From Nectonema munidae (lineage: Eukaryota; Nematomorpha; Nectonematoida; Nectonematidae): DNA of 64,000 nt. The notes below the pieces were generated by a model. The model made no database searches, was not told the DNA's origin, and was given only the letters and a program-made list of their open reading frames with translations. The translations under genes were made by a program, and so were the position numbers. Positions 46,704-58,506 of the stretch are shown here, one piece after another (the stretch's first letter is position 1; each line of letters starts with the position of its first letter). The stretch covers positions 248,001-312,000 of the forward strand of contig JAUIRK010000641.1 of assembly GCA_030549495.1 (NCBI GenBank), read 5' to 3'.

Positions 46704-49360
46704 GGTATTTTCAGAGATATTATCTCTTCAAACTGCTTCCATTCACATTGATATTGGTAAAAAGCAATGTTCTATTTCGCACGCATTAAATTATGAACCT
46801 CCATCGTTATTCCTTCTTTTCAATTTTGATACGGTTCTCTCCTAAATTGCTGACTATGCCTTTTTGTTTTAGTTCCTGGGTAGTTTTTTACTCAACCTGA
46901 ATCTGTGTGTAGGGCTCCTTTTTCACTATTGGTTGAGGACGATTAAATGTTCAAAATGATTGGCTGAGCCAAAAATCAAGAGCTTCTGAGCTGTGACTAC
47001 TAAAATGGAAATCAAAATAGCCATTTTGCATTTTGTCAGTACTCGTTCTAGGAGTGCTTGCCCTTTATTGTGTAATCCATTATGAAAAATAATATTTTAT
47101 TATCACCAATAAAATTTTTAGAGCAAAAATAATAATTAAAATAATATTTAGAAAAAAATTGAGCTTTAACCAATGAAACTCCTTAGAATGATATTTAAGC
47201 GAGCGAACGAACGAAATGGTAAATATTTAAAAGCTTCTAAAAATAATAGAAAACAATTATATTATCTTTATCACCTTTTTTTTTTATTTATTTATAAAAG
47301 GAAAAAGAGATGTCATTCCTTTTACATAACAGTGCTTTAGCTCCGATTTTAAATTTAGTTCATTGCTCACAGATTTACCACAGACACCATATAGGAGATT
47401 CTTAACAAAGTCAAAGATTATTTAATATGGCATAAAAATTGTGAATTTACATATAATATAAATATTTTACAATGTATTAACATGAGCTAAAAGATTTTCC
47501 AAAGCTTTCCTTGCCTGGATGGATTACTCTGTACTGTACTGAAGCACTTTGCCGCTTAAAATTAAATTTTAAAATTTATAAATGTTAACATTTTTGGCAA
47601 CTAAGTGTTACCACACTAAATTTCTAACAGAAAAGTAGAGAGTCGTATTTTCATATTATTACTACCTACATCAATATTCAGTTTGTAAATATTCAGTTTC
47701 TTACAAGTATGAAGTCCTAAACTTAAATTTGGCCATTTTAAATAGAAATTGAAAGTCCATAAAGTTTGGAGGAAAATTTGCTATAAACCTTAAATTTATA
47801 TGAATTAGCTATTCCATTCCTTAAATTCGTTGTTCTCAGCCTGCTTACTCATTCTCTTCCCATATTCCAATCCAAAATTATCTGGCTTAAAATTTGCATT
47901 TGAAAAATTGTTGTCAAGGTTTACATTCAAAATAATGCTAAAATAATACCAAAAATCTTCATATTTCTTTCTTATCAGTGTTCCGTCAAGACTACTCCAG
48001 ACCACCTTAAAACATTTACCTTTACGTGGAATATTTTTATAGTGGGGATGAGCTACTGAAATAATTATTATTCTCATAATTATACTGAATATATTTTAAA
48101 ATTTTATAATGCTTTCTGTTTTATTTTTATACTTAAATAAAAACGTTGATCGTTTTATTTCTTCTCGTCTCCTCAGTTAGACTTTGAGGATTTGTAGTTT
48201 CATACCCCCCTCCCCCCCAGCGTATGTTAAATATAGTTTTATATTTAATTTATTGTTGTTATATATAGTTGTGTGTTATGGAAGATATTTGCCATTCTGA
48301 AAAGGTTGTGGGATCTTTTTCAAATTCCAGAGTAAATTACTGCCTCCGATCATCTATAGATCAAATTCGGGTTGATTTTATTTTATCAAATAGACCGGAA
48401 ATCAATTTAAAAAATAGATTTTAAATATTCATATCTTCGAAACAAGAAAAGTAATTTGGATAGTCTACTGACAAGCTAAACAAGTCCTTTAAATAACATA
48501 AATAAAGATATATAATAGAGAGAATTCAAAATTTATTTCCTCTTTCTTTCAAACACACTTTTTACTAAAGTTAGTTAAAACCTTTCCAATCTACCTTTTT
48601 GTCTTATTCTTTACTTTATTTCGTTGTGAAGTAATTTCCCATTTTCAGCTAATAAACATCCAAGTAGCCTACATTAGTTTTCCTTTTATTTCATCAATTA
48701 TATAATATTTTTTGTTCTTTTCCTATTTCTTGTCAGTTAAATCGTTGAAATAAAGAAATAATTTTCCTTAGGCTAAATCCTAAAAGTGATGGATTTGGGA
48801 AAATGACTGTCATGATTTCTCACTTGTATAGAGTATTTTGAATCTGCCTCATTTAATCTAAAAGTTTAACCTGTGTCTTTATATTTCGACCTTTCCTATC
48901 GTAATTTTGTTTGAACTGTCTTGATTTTTGAATGAAAAAAAAGCAAAGGCCTCATTTATATTATTTCCTATGACCCGGGAATCCATTTATAAATATATTA
49001 AACTCTTGTAATCATGTAGTCACTCACTTTCAGATGAAGTTTTGTCGCAGAAAACTTTTTATATATGAGCAGTAACTACTATTGAAACATTCGATGTTAA
49101 AATCTTTACACTTTGATCGGATTGGATAAAAAATTGATTTTTTTACTTTAACTAATCAAATTACGCTATAATTTAAACCAATTATTTAAATTTTGACTAT
49201 TCAAATGAACTATGGAAGAATCGCGAAACTGATTGGCTACAATTAAATCATTTCAAACCATTGCTGTATACTGTATTCAATATATATGAGTAATGTGAGT
49301 TACTGTTTATAACTACCTAATTACATAAGATGTTTAGAATATGGGTATGCCGGTCTTAAC
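46704..49360. other. Downstream of exon 11, no gene recognised
   Basis: 46930-47180 has three CCAAT-type words (ctattggttga, gattggctgag, aaccaatgaaa) and an aataaa at about 47110. 48205-48222 is a C-rich run. The minus-strand ORF at 47805-48077 (90 codons) has no known match by eye. Confidence 0.35.
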
Positions 49361-49510
49361 TGTGAGTCTTGAAGTTGGTTGAGATGATGGACTCAGCACG
49401 GAAGCCTCTGGATTCGATTCCTCATCGAAACCAACTTGTTCATAGTTTGACATAAGCGGTACATCAGTGCCTTGTCAATGAAAACACACCCACGGTACCT
49501 TTACCTTACT
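49361..49510 (+). repeat. tRNA-derived SINE, divergent copy 5
   Basis: Head tgagtcttgaagttggttga, B-box ggattcgattcc and tail cggtacctttaccttact. The tRNA-like part differs much more from the other copies than the tail does, which suggests a separate subfamily. Confidence 0.75.
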
Positions 49511-51591
49511 TAATTAAATAACTAAGGAATAAAACGAACTAAAATATATTTACTGATATAACTAACTATCCTGCTGACCCTGAAATTAAAACACTACATA
49601 TACGGGTTAGTGAATATCAAACTGGTTTATTTTAAACCAGCATTTGGTTTATAAAGATTTGGGAAATTGTGTTATTTATAAAACAGATGTGACTGAAAAA
49701 TTTAACTTACGTCGTTTTTCATTCTAAAACCAATGTCAATATTTCCGGTATTGTTTTTTTAGTTGTTATTTTTTAATTTTTTCCTTGATGATTTTAATTC
49801 TACAGTTTTTTAAATTTATTTAGATGAAGATTTGGAGCAAACGATGAATTTTTTCAAGATTTAATTCAAATTTTAACGCGTTCTCTTTTCCAATGGTTTT
49901 AAAGATTTTTAATGACTTTCTCAAATACACTTTGATTTGTATTTTCTAAAAATTTTCCTTTGGTCATTGTTTTTCGATTTGTATTTTGTCGTTTTAAATT
50001 CATGAATTTTTTGTTCATGATATGTACTAACTTCAAGTCTTGTGTGCACTCCTAAGATGAGAAAGGAATTAACCGATAATAATATTTAAGTTATTTTTAA
50101 AATAAAACTTTCTTCCAGTTTTCGTTTTAACATTTTGCGCAGTGTTTGAAATTTCAGAATTTTTACGTTACACTTTCGCATATTTCATCAGCTTTACTTT
50201 TGGATTATTTTTCCAAATTTTATTAAGAGGTAAAAGAGTAGAATGAATTTGTTCTTTTTTATTTTTGAAAGTATCTTAACATAAATCGACGCACGTTTGA
50301 CAATAATGCTGCGTTCAAGATTCCTAATTCACGTTCGTTTCGAAATACGTGACTAGTTCATTCAATTCAGCTAAGAAGCCTTACTATTTACCTCGTTACA
50401 CCATTTCCTTCTGTACTTCCCAAGATACTACTAGGCAAGAAGCGATGCCAAAGTTTTCAGGCATTTTTATCGTAAATTTTTGTTTGGGCATTTTGAATGC
50501 ATATTCGTGATTCCGTTTTATACAGTATGTATCTTGTAAATATTAAAGTTTGCTTATCAATAACTAGTGCCCTATATGCGTATCTCTTGCTAACGAATAA
50601 GAATCCTCTTTCAAATATTCCATCATTAACCTCCAAGCCAAACAGCCTTTGAAATTGTAAAAATTTTTCCTTCTGTCAAGAATGCAATCAAGTGGCTTTT
50701 AAATCTTAAGTACCGATTAAATTACGATTAATTATAACAACAGTCAAATTTAGGCATGACTTTAAAATGATGAATCTCACAATGAAAATTGTAATTTTGT
50801 TTTGACATCTAGAATCAAATTAAAATCTTTACTTACCAAAAACCTCTAAGAAATTCCTGAAGCTTATTATTCTTCAATGGACTTTTCTAAAAAATTCAAC
50901 AAATAGAAGAATCATTCTTTATGAGATCTTTCACATATATATCAATTTTGCAAGTTATATATGTAATCTCTTCAAATATGGGGTGAAGTAAATTAATTAA
51001 GTAGTTTTAGCGTCTTCTTGTAAAGGTTCCTTCAGCTTCAACTGCTAATTTTGAACACGTAACTGCATAATTTGCCAACTTCTAAAATGAGCTTTTTTTT
51101 ACAAATGCCGTATTTATTTCTAATTTAATCATAACGCTTGCTTCATCTGTAGTTCAACAAAACTGTGCTCCTCTAGATTTTTTTTTATAGCAAACGATCT
51201 TAGAAATTCTTTTAGTCAAAGATACTAATTTACTTAATTTTGCCTACTTTTTAAAAAAATGATATTATAATTAAATAGTGATCTTAAATTAAAGACAAAT
51301 TCGAAAATATAATATATTTGCATTTGAAAAAAATAAAGTGATTTAAATATAAATAAATGAATATAAAACTGTAGGCGTAAATTGATTTTAAAAAATTCAT
51401 ATATTTCCACACTCTGTATTTTTACAAATTCACCATTTCTGCGAAGACAGTTAGGAACGAAACTAAAACCACGATGAAAGTATCGACACCACCTTTATAT
51501 ACATTATAATTTACGATATGCGTTGGCTTCTTCTGATTATATCAACTCTATTTTTGTCCTTGACCCGTAAAACTTATGGACCAGTGGTTCT
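49511..51591. other. AT-rich, nothing recognised
   Basis: No ORF of known family, terminal repeat or RNA motif found. Confidence 0.35.
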
Positions 51592-53223
51592 TAAACTTTA
51601 TAAACATTTTCGATGTGACGCTCTCAATAGCTCGTAGTTAAAAAAAATAAATCAAGATATAAGCTACTGTACTAAAAAATTGACACATTAGTTTATTCAA
51701 AAATTGTCTGAATAATCCAATCAATAAGTCAATCGGATGAATACATCTGCTTTGTCTAAACCAGTTTGCCTATGTTCTGGCCATTGCAACTCTCATAACA
51801 TTGCTCACTTCCAATCTGTTTTGGTATTGGGTTTTAATGGCAAGTAGCGTGGAAAACGCTTTTTCAAAATCATATGGTCTAACAAATCGAATCAGAACGT
51901 TCAGAGCCATCTTTGCAACATTAGGATAGCACTGTCCCATTTCAATCGAAAAATCGCTACCAGACATTTCAAAAAATATGTTTTGCACATCAATTAAATT
52001 CTTGAATAATAATTAACCTTTCATGTCAAATCACTAATGAAGAGTGCAAACGGATTTTTGATAAATTGATAATATTTTTAAAATGTTTGTAGGTCAGGAA
52101 AATAGAGAGGAATTTCTTCACTATCATGTGTACACGGTGTTTGATGAGGTTCAGGACATCGTTATCGATGAAAAACTCATTTTCGTCAACAAATGCGTTC
52201 AGGTGTGGAAATGGAACAACATTTTTCATTTGTAACTTTGAATGCCATGATTTGAGATTGATTTCAAAACCTGTCAATTTATCATGACAATGGAGCGCAA
52301 GGTTTAGTGAATTCACAGAAGATGAAATATATGAAAAAAATCAGAAATTTTACTGCATGTCTGGTTTGCTTTGCTGACATTGCTGGATTTCTTTCCATAT
52401 TAACGCTAAGATTTTTGGGAAGCAACCTCATGTTTCAGTGCAGCAAGGGTTTTTCAATTTTGGATTCATTTTATTTGCATAACTCAGAAAACAAATGAGA
52501 GTAAAAAGGCATTTGATTTAATCAAATAAACTGTTTTAATGACTTCATTGACAACATTTTTCAACTCATGATGTATTTTTTTCATCATTAAGACTTAACA
52601 ATGAATAGCGCAGTTGGTACGAATTACATCTGGGGATTTTTGCTTAACTAGAGTATGAAAACCGCTTGTATGTTCCACCTCAATTGTGCTGTAAAAATAA
52701 TTTCACTTTGTCAAATATTTCTCTTCCAGTTGTTCTACTTCTGAGAGTTTTGCAAAACAACCCATTGTTTCATCAAGCTGAGTTTGCAAAAAAAATCGAA
52801 TTTCGACTCATCTACGACAATATGTCATCAGACACCTTTCCTATTGCCTTCTAACAGTATCGTTTGATAGGGAAATATCCTTCAGATTTTAAAATTCACA
52901 ACTTCTTAGCACATTCAATATGATATCTTTACAAGCAAGGTAATTTCAACTGTTCTCCTATGTTGTGGGAGTTTCAGATACTTCTTTTTTGAAATTCCTA
53001 TGTTATCAAACCTGGATTTGTCCAATCTTTCAATTTGCCTTATAAAATAGTTAATAATTTTATTTACTGAACTGGAATGCTTCGTTTCTAAGTGTCTTTT
53101 TAATTTGATCGACTTTGGAGAAGTGGATGCCAAAACTTCAGAACAGAAAATGCACTGTTGTGATTCCTCTTCTCCACCAGACGCTAATGAAGTAAAACCA
53201 AATTCCCAAGTATGAGTCGTCAT
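51592..53223 (-). pseudogene. hAT transposon, ZBED5/SCAND3-like transposase, decayed
   Basis: The 3' terminal repeat cagtggttcttaaactt is at 51592. The minus-strand coding order is: BED finger at 53223-52915 (WEFGFTSLASGGEEE, CIFCSEVLASTSPKS, KLKRHLETKH), a decayed middle, KLTGFEINLKSWHSKLQ with FPHLNAF at about 52280-52190, and the hAT dimerisation end at 51960-51780 (ALNVLIRFV, FEKAFSTLLAIKTQYQNRLE). The BED finger keeps CxxC and HxxxxH. The middle has several stops. The 5' terminal repeat is missing; the piggyBac element starts 120 bp beyond. Confidence 0.8.
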
Positions 53224-54699
53224 ATTTGATTTTTTTTTTAAATCATTAAGAAAAATACATATTTAAATCTATATTAATCAGGCCTGAAAAGCAATAAAAA
53301 AGTAAATCAGGTTAACTCAATTCAAAGACTAAATTTTTTTTAACACTAGAAGGACGATGCGCGTCAATTGACGCATCTTAATTTTTAAATTGTTGTACAT
53401 CAAAAAAATATATCAACACTTTCCATGTAAATATTGTGTTCTTCTATACATTTTCCAATATTATGTGTTTTCTTTTTTTTACTTTCAAGACACCATCTTT
53501 TAACATATGAACTTGCTTCTAATCCAAATACATTTGAAACAACTGTAACCGGTTTATTATCATTCCATAAAGCCATTATTTTGTTTTCTTGGTATGCAGC
53601 ATCTCTTTCTCCTTTGACTTTTTTGCCAATTTGATAAGACGGGAGCTCCGCCTCTCTGATGTTATCACGAAACGTGGCAGTGAAACCTTTTCCTAACTCG
53701 GTCTTTTCATCACATAAAAAAATATATCACAATAAATTTTACAGACTTCATAAAAATTTTTCTTTTGACAAAAAGATAAAACAACATCTACCCGCTGGCC
53801 AAATTTTGAACGACAAGTTTGTGTACTTTTTCCACAATAAGGAATAAGTAATCCAAACTTTATAGCCGAATCGTATAGGAAAACATCTTATAAATTGTTT
53901 AACAGGAAATGCCCTAAAACAAGGAACAATAGCTTCATCGATGCTCATTTTTTCAGGTAAACTAAATTTTACTGACAGCATTCAAATGCTTGAATAATGA
54001 ATTTATTTTATTGCTAGGCATAACTTGGTTATCAGTAAGTTGTAGCGTTCTTAATATACTATCAATATCATCGCGACTAATAGCATTTGAAACACCATTA
54101 TCAAATACATCTGGTTCATTTCTCCAAAAAAAGTCCTTGGGACAATTTAACATAATTCGACAAATATAGCAAACCTATAAATACAAAAGATAAAGAAGAA
54201 GTATCTAGATCAGTGGCGTAGCCAGAGCGAAGTACATGGGGGGGGGGCACAAAAAATAGGCTTATATTTAAAAATCTGAACCACCATGATTAAGTTTTTA
54301 ACCCTATCAGTGACGAGGGGGCTATTTTAGCCCCCCCCCCCCCTCAACTAAAATTTCTCTTGTACCAAATTGACTACATCTTTTGCTACCATACTTCGTG
54401 ACATTTCCTAAAATTGATAGCTGCATCTTTTGATACCATTTTCATGGCAGTTGAATCACCTTTTCATGTCTAAATCTGTCAATCAAAATTAAAAGTTAAA
54501 CTTTTTCAGCAAAATTCTGACAGTAAATTCTAGTTAAGCGTATAACCTTGGTTCTATATTATATACTCGTTTGAAAATTTATAAATATATACAGTTTTGA
54601 ACACATAACACTTTATTGTTTAAATTTTTTCAAAATCATGGTTACTTTTTGGGAAATGTCAATCAAAATTTTGATTGATGAGAAATATATCTAATAAAA

Positions 54700-55216
54700 T
54701 ATACCTTCAAATTTTACATGATATATTTTTTTATATCAAATCGGGCATACTGATTTCATTTTTGGAATTTAGAAATTGAAAATACATATAATTGTGTAAC
54801 AAATATGCGGTTTACTTCTAAAATCTGTCTCTGAAAACATTCATTCAAATTTTACATGGAATATACACATTATTATAACAAATCAACAATCGCAATTTCA
54901 TTTATAAATTCTTTTTGCATTTAGAATTTGAAAATGCTAATCAATGTAAAACAAATTTGCGGTTTATTTTTAAAATCTGTCTCCAAGAACATTAATTAAA
55001 ATTTTACATGAAATATACACGCTTTTATAAAAAAAAATCAACAATGCCTATTTCATTTATGGATTGTTTTTGCATTTAGAATTTGAAAATATTTATAAGT
55101 GTGAAACAAAGTTGCGGTTTATTTCTAAAATGTCTTCGAGAACATTCATTAAAATTTTACATGAAATATACACATTTTCATATCAAATCAACAATGCCAA
55201 TTTCATTTATAGATTG
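54700..55216. repeat. Tandem repeat of ~150-bp units, about 3.5 copies
   Basis: Each unit has the order ttttacatgaaatatacac, aaatcaacaatgcc, atttcatttat, tttagaatttgaaaat, gcggtttatttctaaaat, gaacattcatt. Copies start near 54705, 54853, 55000 and 55152; the first is the most diverged. Confidence 0.82.
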
Positions 55217-56898
55217 AAAACAATTGAATTCTGCGAGAATTTTCAGCAACACCTTCATAAGGTCATCAAGATTAATGTTCCTTGTATAATTTCTCAAATA
55301 TGATAAAATTATAAGATTTCGCTTTCGTTCATGGAGCATTGATGATCTTTGTTCAGACAAAATGCGCTTCAAAAAAGAAACAAACAACTAAGATAAACTC
55401 ACTAGCAGATCGTCTGCCTTAATTCTTCTGCAAAGCAAAAGTGAACAATGGTCTTAAATGGGTACCAAAATGAATCAAATTTAGGTCAAAGTATCCCAAA
55501 TGCAGTATCAAACAATAGATTTTTAAATGATATATATGTATATGTATATATAAATTATATATAAAATTTTTCGCATAAACTTCTTCAAACGTGTTTTCAA
55601 ATGATTGCGATGAAGTGGCATTTTCATCTAGAGATGGTCTTTCGATTTGGTTATCGTTTTTTCAACTCACTAATTGTCTGTCATTCATTTTTTTTGTGAA
55701 CTTTAATTTTGATTGACCTTTGGAAAATCCTGCCTTTTTATTACTTTTGTTATAACTAGGCATTTTTTATTTATATAGTGTTGCGAACTCTATAAAATTT
55801 AAATAAAGGTCTATATGTATATATATATTTACTTTTTAACAATTTATTAATACATAATTAAATTATCACAAAATCAAAAATTTAATATCATAATTTCAGA
55901 TTTTATTTTTTGTCAAGGATAGCGTCTCTATCTTCGTCTACTCAAATATTATACTTTCCCGAAAAATTGCGTCCAAATTTGAAAATTTTGAATTTTCGAT
56001 CAACCAAAAAACATACAGAATAAAATATTTTCCGAGATTTTAGATACCAAATTGATAGTTTTTAATGCTCTTTTGATTGAGCCATCTCCATTTTTCACAC
56101 GATTTGTACTTCTCGAGATATTTTAGCTCAAAATTTCAACATAGAAATTTCCTATATACCCAAAATTTTGCCAGTACTGTATATTTGAAAAAAAAATTTT
56201 TTGCGTATGCTAAATATTATACCTATCGGCTTAGTTTTTTGCGCTAATTCCAAAAATGTCTTTGTTTTAAGTTTAAATGACAAAAACATATTCACGTAAA
56301 TATATAAATTTACATTCCTCAATCACAATTTTTGACGATGCCATAACTCAAATATATATTATATAACCCATAACTATTATATAAATACATTATTGAATTT
56401 CAAAATTTTAAAAACGTCTAAATTTCAAATTTAAATAAATAATTTAAAATTTTAAAAACGTAAAAAAATGGAAAAATTCTAATTTAATTTAGAATTATAT
56501 TATTTAGAAAATTACTTGGGAGGTTGAGAAGGATTTAATATGCTGCTTCAAATATATTCAGATAAATTGTATATTTTCAAATATAGAACCTCATTCAAGA
56601 TAAATTATCTACATATATTAAAAATTGTCCGAAAGAAATGTCTTAACTAATTGAAAATATAATAGTGATAAAAGAATAACTTCCAAAAACAACGTGTTGT
56701 TGTTGTTCGTTACTCTTCAGATCTTTTGAAATACCTTCGATAAAAAACCTAGGTTTTAATGTTTTATTGGGAACAATATCAAAACTATTTTTAATAGCAT
56801 TTATGATAGTATTTTGTTCCTTATTATTATTATCATGGAAGTTGTTCCATCATTCTTTACTTTTATATCTAATACTTGTAGATTGTATAATATATATA

Positions 56899-57291
56899 TT
56901 ATATTATCTTAGAATTATTGATTCTATGATAAGATATATATATTATATTTTCTAATATATATAGATTAATCTTAGAAACAGTGTCTTTTTTCAACTCGAT
57001 AATTTTTGTTTTGTTAGGCTTGACAATGTTAGTTTTGATATTAATAGAATTAACTATATGATCAACACTTTCAGCCCGTCCCTCTCTTTTACTAATTATA
57101 TTGGAATCAGTTTTGACACATTTATCTGGTTTTTCCAGTGCTTTATAATTCGATAATGATAAAGACATTTTGTCTATGAAAACATCTTTCACATCTGATA
57201 AGATATCCTTAACAATACTCCCCATATCACTATTAACTTCCCCAATTTTGTTTAAATAATGACCCTCTATATTTTTTAAGGCTGTAACCAA
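56899..57291 (-). CDS. Unassigned 130-codon ORF inside the large hAT element
   Basis: Longest open frame of the element. It is Lys/Asn/Ile-rich and includes NIEGHYLNKIGEVNSDMGSI and KDVFIDKMSLSLSNY. The open frame extends a little upstream of the Met. Farther along on the same strand (about 56770-56690) another frame reads KPRFFIEGISKDLKSNEQ, which resembles the start of the RRM-like part of some LINE ORF1 proteins. I do not recognise the family. It could be a captured LINE ORF1 piece or a gene of the element; no DDE motif is seen. Confidence 0.35.
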   Translation of the reverse strand: MVTALKNIEGHYLNKIGEVNSDMGSIVKDILSDVKDVFIDKMSLSLSNYKALEKPDKCVKTDSNIISKREGRAESVDHIVNSINIKTNIVKPNKTKIIELKKDTVSKINLYILENIIYISYHRINNSKII

Positions 57292-57863
57292 ATCACTATT
57301 ATAAATAGCATCATTCGGCTTAGCACGTTTAGCAGTTAGACAATCTATGATACAAATAAAATTAAAGCAAAGGTAGCTTACTAACAGAATGAAAGAAAAA
57401 AATATAACAAAATGAAAAGGGAATGTAAAAAAATAAAATGAGTTAATAACTATTAAAAGGTTAATTAAAGGTCAGTAAACGCAATCAATTCAGCAATTTT
57501 TTGCCAAGAAATTATAATGGTAAAATTATTACGCTAATTCTAACCCTAACCATGAAATTCAAGTATAAAAAGTTAAATTTTTATTTTCAAGGTACATGAG
57601 GGGGCACGGCCTCTCAGGCCCCAGCTTAGCTACGCCTCTGATCTAGATTATTTTGTTCTCCGTAAATTTTAGATTCATCCAAAATCAAATTGAAAGAAAT
57701 TCTAAGGTCATATGGAGATTTACAATCTTAGGAAACGTCGTTTAAATTATTCATTGCTCCAGATTCTTCGTTGAAAGAAGAAATGCTTTCAAAATTTGCG
57801 ATAGCAAGTTTTTTCCATTTGCTTTTTTCCTCATATTTATCACTCTTTTCTGTTCTTCTATAT

Positions 57864-58262
57864 CAGGGGCCGGGAACCTTTTTGGCTAAAAGAGCCCAAA
57901 AAACACATATTTTAAAATCTAATCCCTTGAGAGCCATATATATTTTTAAATACTGATTACAAATAAATGGAAAAAGAAGACCAACAATTTTAGAGTAAAA
58001 TAACACTCTGAATTTATTTTAAACAATATTGTTTTATCGAAGTTATTTAAATACGCAAAGTCTGCATACTCATCAGCTTTATTTGCGTCGTTGTGATTCG
58101 TAATGATGAAGAAATTAAGAGAGTGTAGAATTGGGAAGAAGGATATGCATTATCGCAATACCTCCCTTTATCCTGAAGGCCAACAAATTTTTCTGAGGAG
58201 AGCCAGATGCAGTCATCAAAAGAGCCATGTTTGGCTCGCGAGCCATAGGTTCCCGACCCCTG
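57864..58262. mobile_element. 399-bp non-autonomous hAT inserted in the piggyBac copy
   Basis: Ends caggggccgggaacc and (reverse complement) caggggtcgggaacc, with repeated ggctc/gagcc words near both ends (a well-known hAT-type end). Perfect 8-bp duplications ttctatat at 57856-57863 and 58263-58270. Confidence 0.93.
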
Positions 58263-58506
58263 TTCTATATCCTTATCTCTAATCCCTTTCTTAGACGCGA
58301 GCTGGCAAATGAGTTCAATCAGCATGTATTCCATCTTCAACTTCGGAATCTTGATCAGAAAAAGCGTCCTCGCGTTCAAGGGGAGACCGTATGATTATTG
58401 GCGTGTCTTTAAGATCAGTGTCATTATAAGTGACTTTTCCAAAATCTATCAGTTCACATATTTCTTCACTAGTTAATCCATTATGAAAAAAGTTGCTTGA
58501 TAAATT

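Larger units (their letters stand above)
54211..57640 (-). mobile_element. 3.43-kb hAT element inserted in the piggyBac copy
   Basis: Ends cagtggcgtagcc and (reverse complement) cagaggcgtagctaagc; perfect 8-bp duplications atctagat at 54203-54210 and 57641-57648. Inside: a C run at 54332-54343, a tandem repeat (54700-55216), a minus-strand ORF start MPSYNKSNKKAGFSKGQSKL at 55763, and the ORF at 56899-57291. No recognisable hAT transposase was found, so it is either non-autonomous with captured sequence or strongly decayed. Confidence 0.85.
53400..58500 (-). pseudogene. piggyBac transposase, interrupted
   Basis: N-terminal acidic region: NGLTSEEICELIDFGK and SPLEREDAFSDQDSEVED (58480-58340). 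Next block: SPYDLRISFNLILDES (57710-57665). Next: PKDFFWRNEPDVFDNG and ISRDDIDSILRTLQLTDNQ (54150-54020). The catalytic core follows: MSIDEAIVPCFRAF with RFGYKVWITYS (53950-53870), whose SIDE matches the first catalytic Asp region, then ENKIMALWNDNKPVTVVSN and VKRW (53600-53500), whose WND matches the third. Frames change several times and stops occur, so besides the insertions the gene itself is decayed. The C-terminal Cys-rich domain is not seen. Confidence 0.78.
53344..58506 (-). mobile_element. piggyBac element carrying two nested hAT insertions
   Basis: The 3' end is cactagaaggacgatgcgcg right after TTAA (53340-53343), followed by an imperfect palindrome around tcaattga. The transposase reads on the minus strand in three blocks, 58500-58271, 57855-57649 and 54153-53400, separated by insertions 57864-58262 and 54211-57640. 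The 5' terminal repeat was not identified. The CACTG-ended copy begins at 58507, probably inside the piggyBac 5' region. A sequence at about 60436-60462 (gacgatcgtcc) faintly resembles the inverse of the 3' repeat and might be the far end. Confidence 0.75.

Noticed and set aside
46930-47180. Three CCAAT-type words as a promoter for a downstream gene
   Set aside because: No coding sequence with known features follows on either strand within several kilobases; such words are expected by chance in AT-rich DNA.
53434-53634. Plus-strand 66-codon ORF with signal-peptide-like start
   Set aside because: The minus strand here encodes the piggyBac block WNDNKPVTVVSN; the plus-strand frame is its complement.
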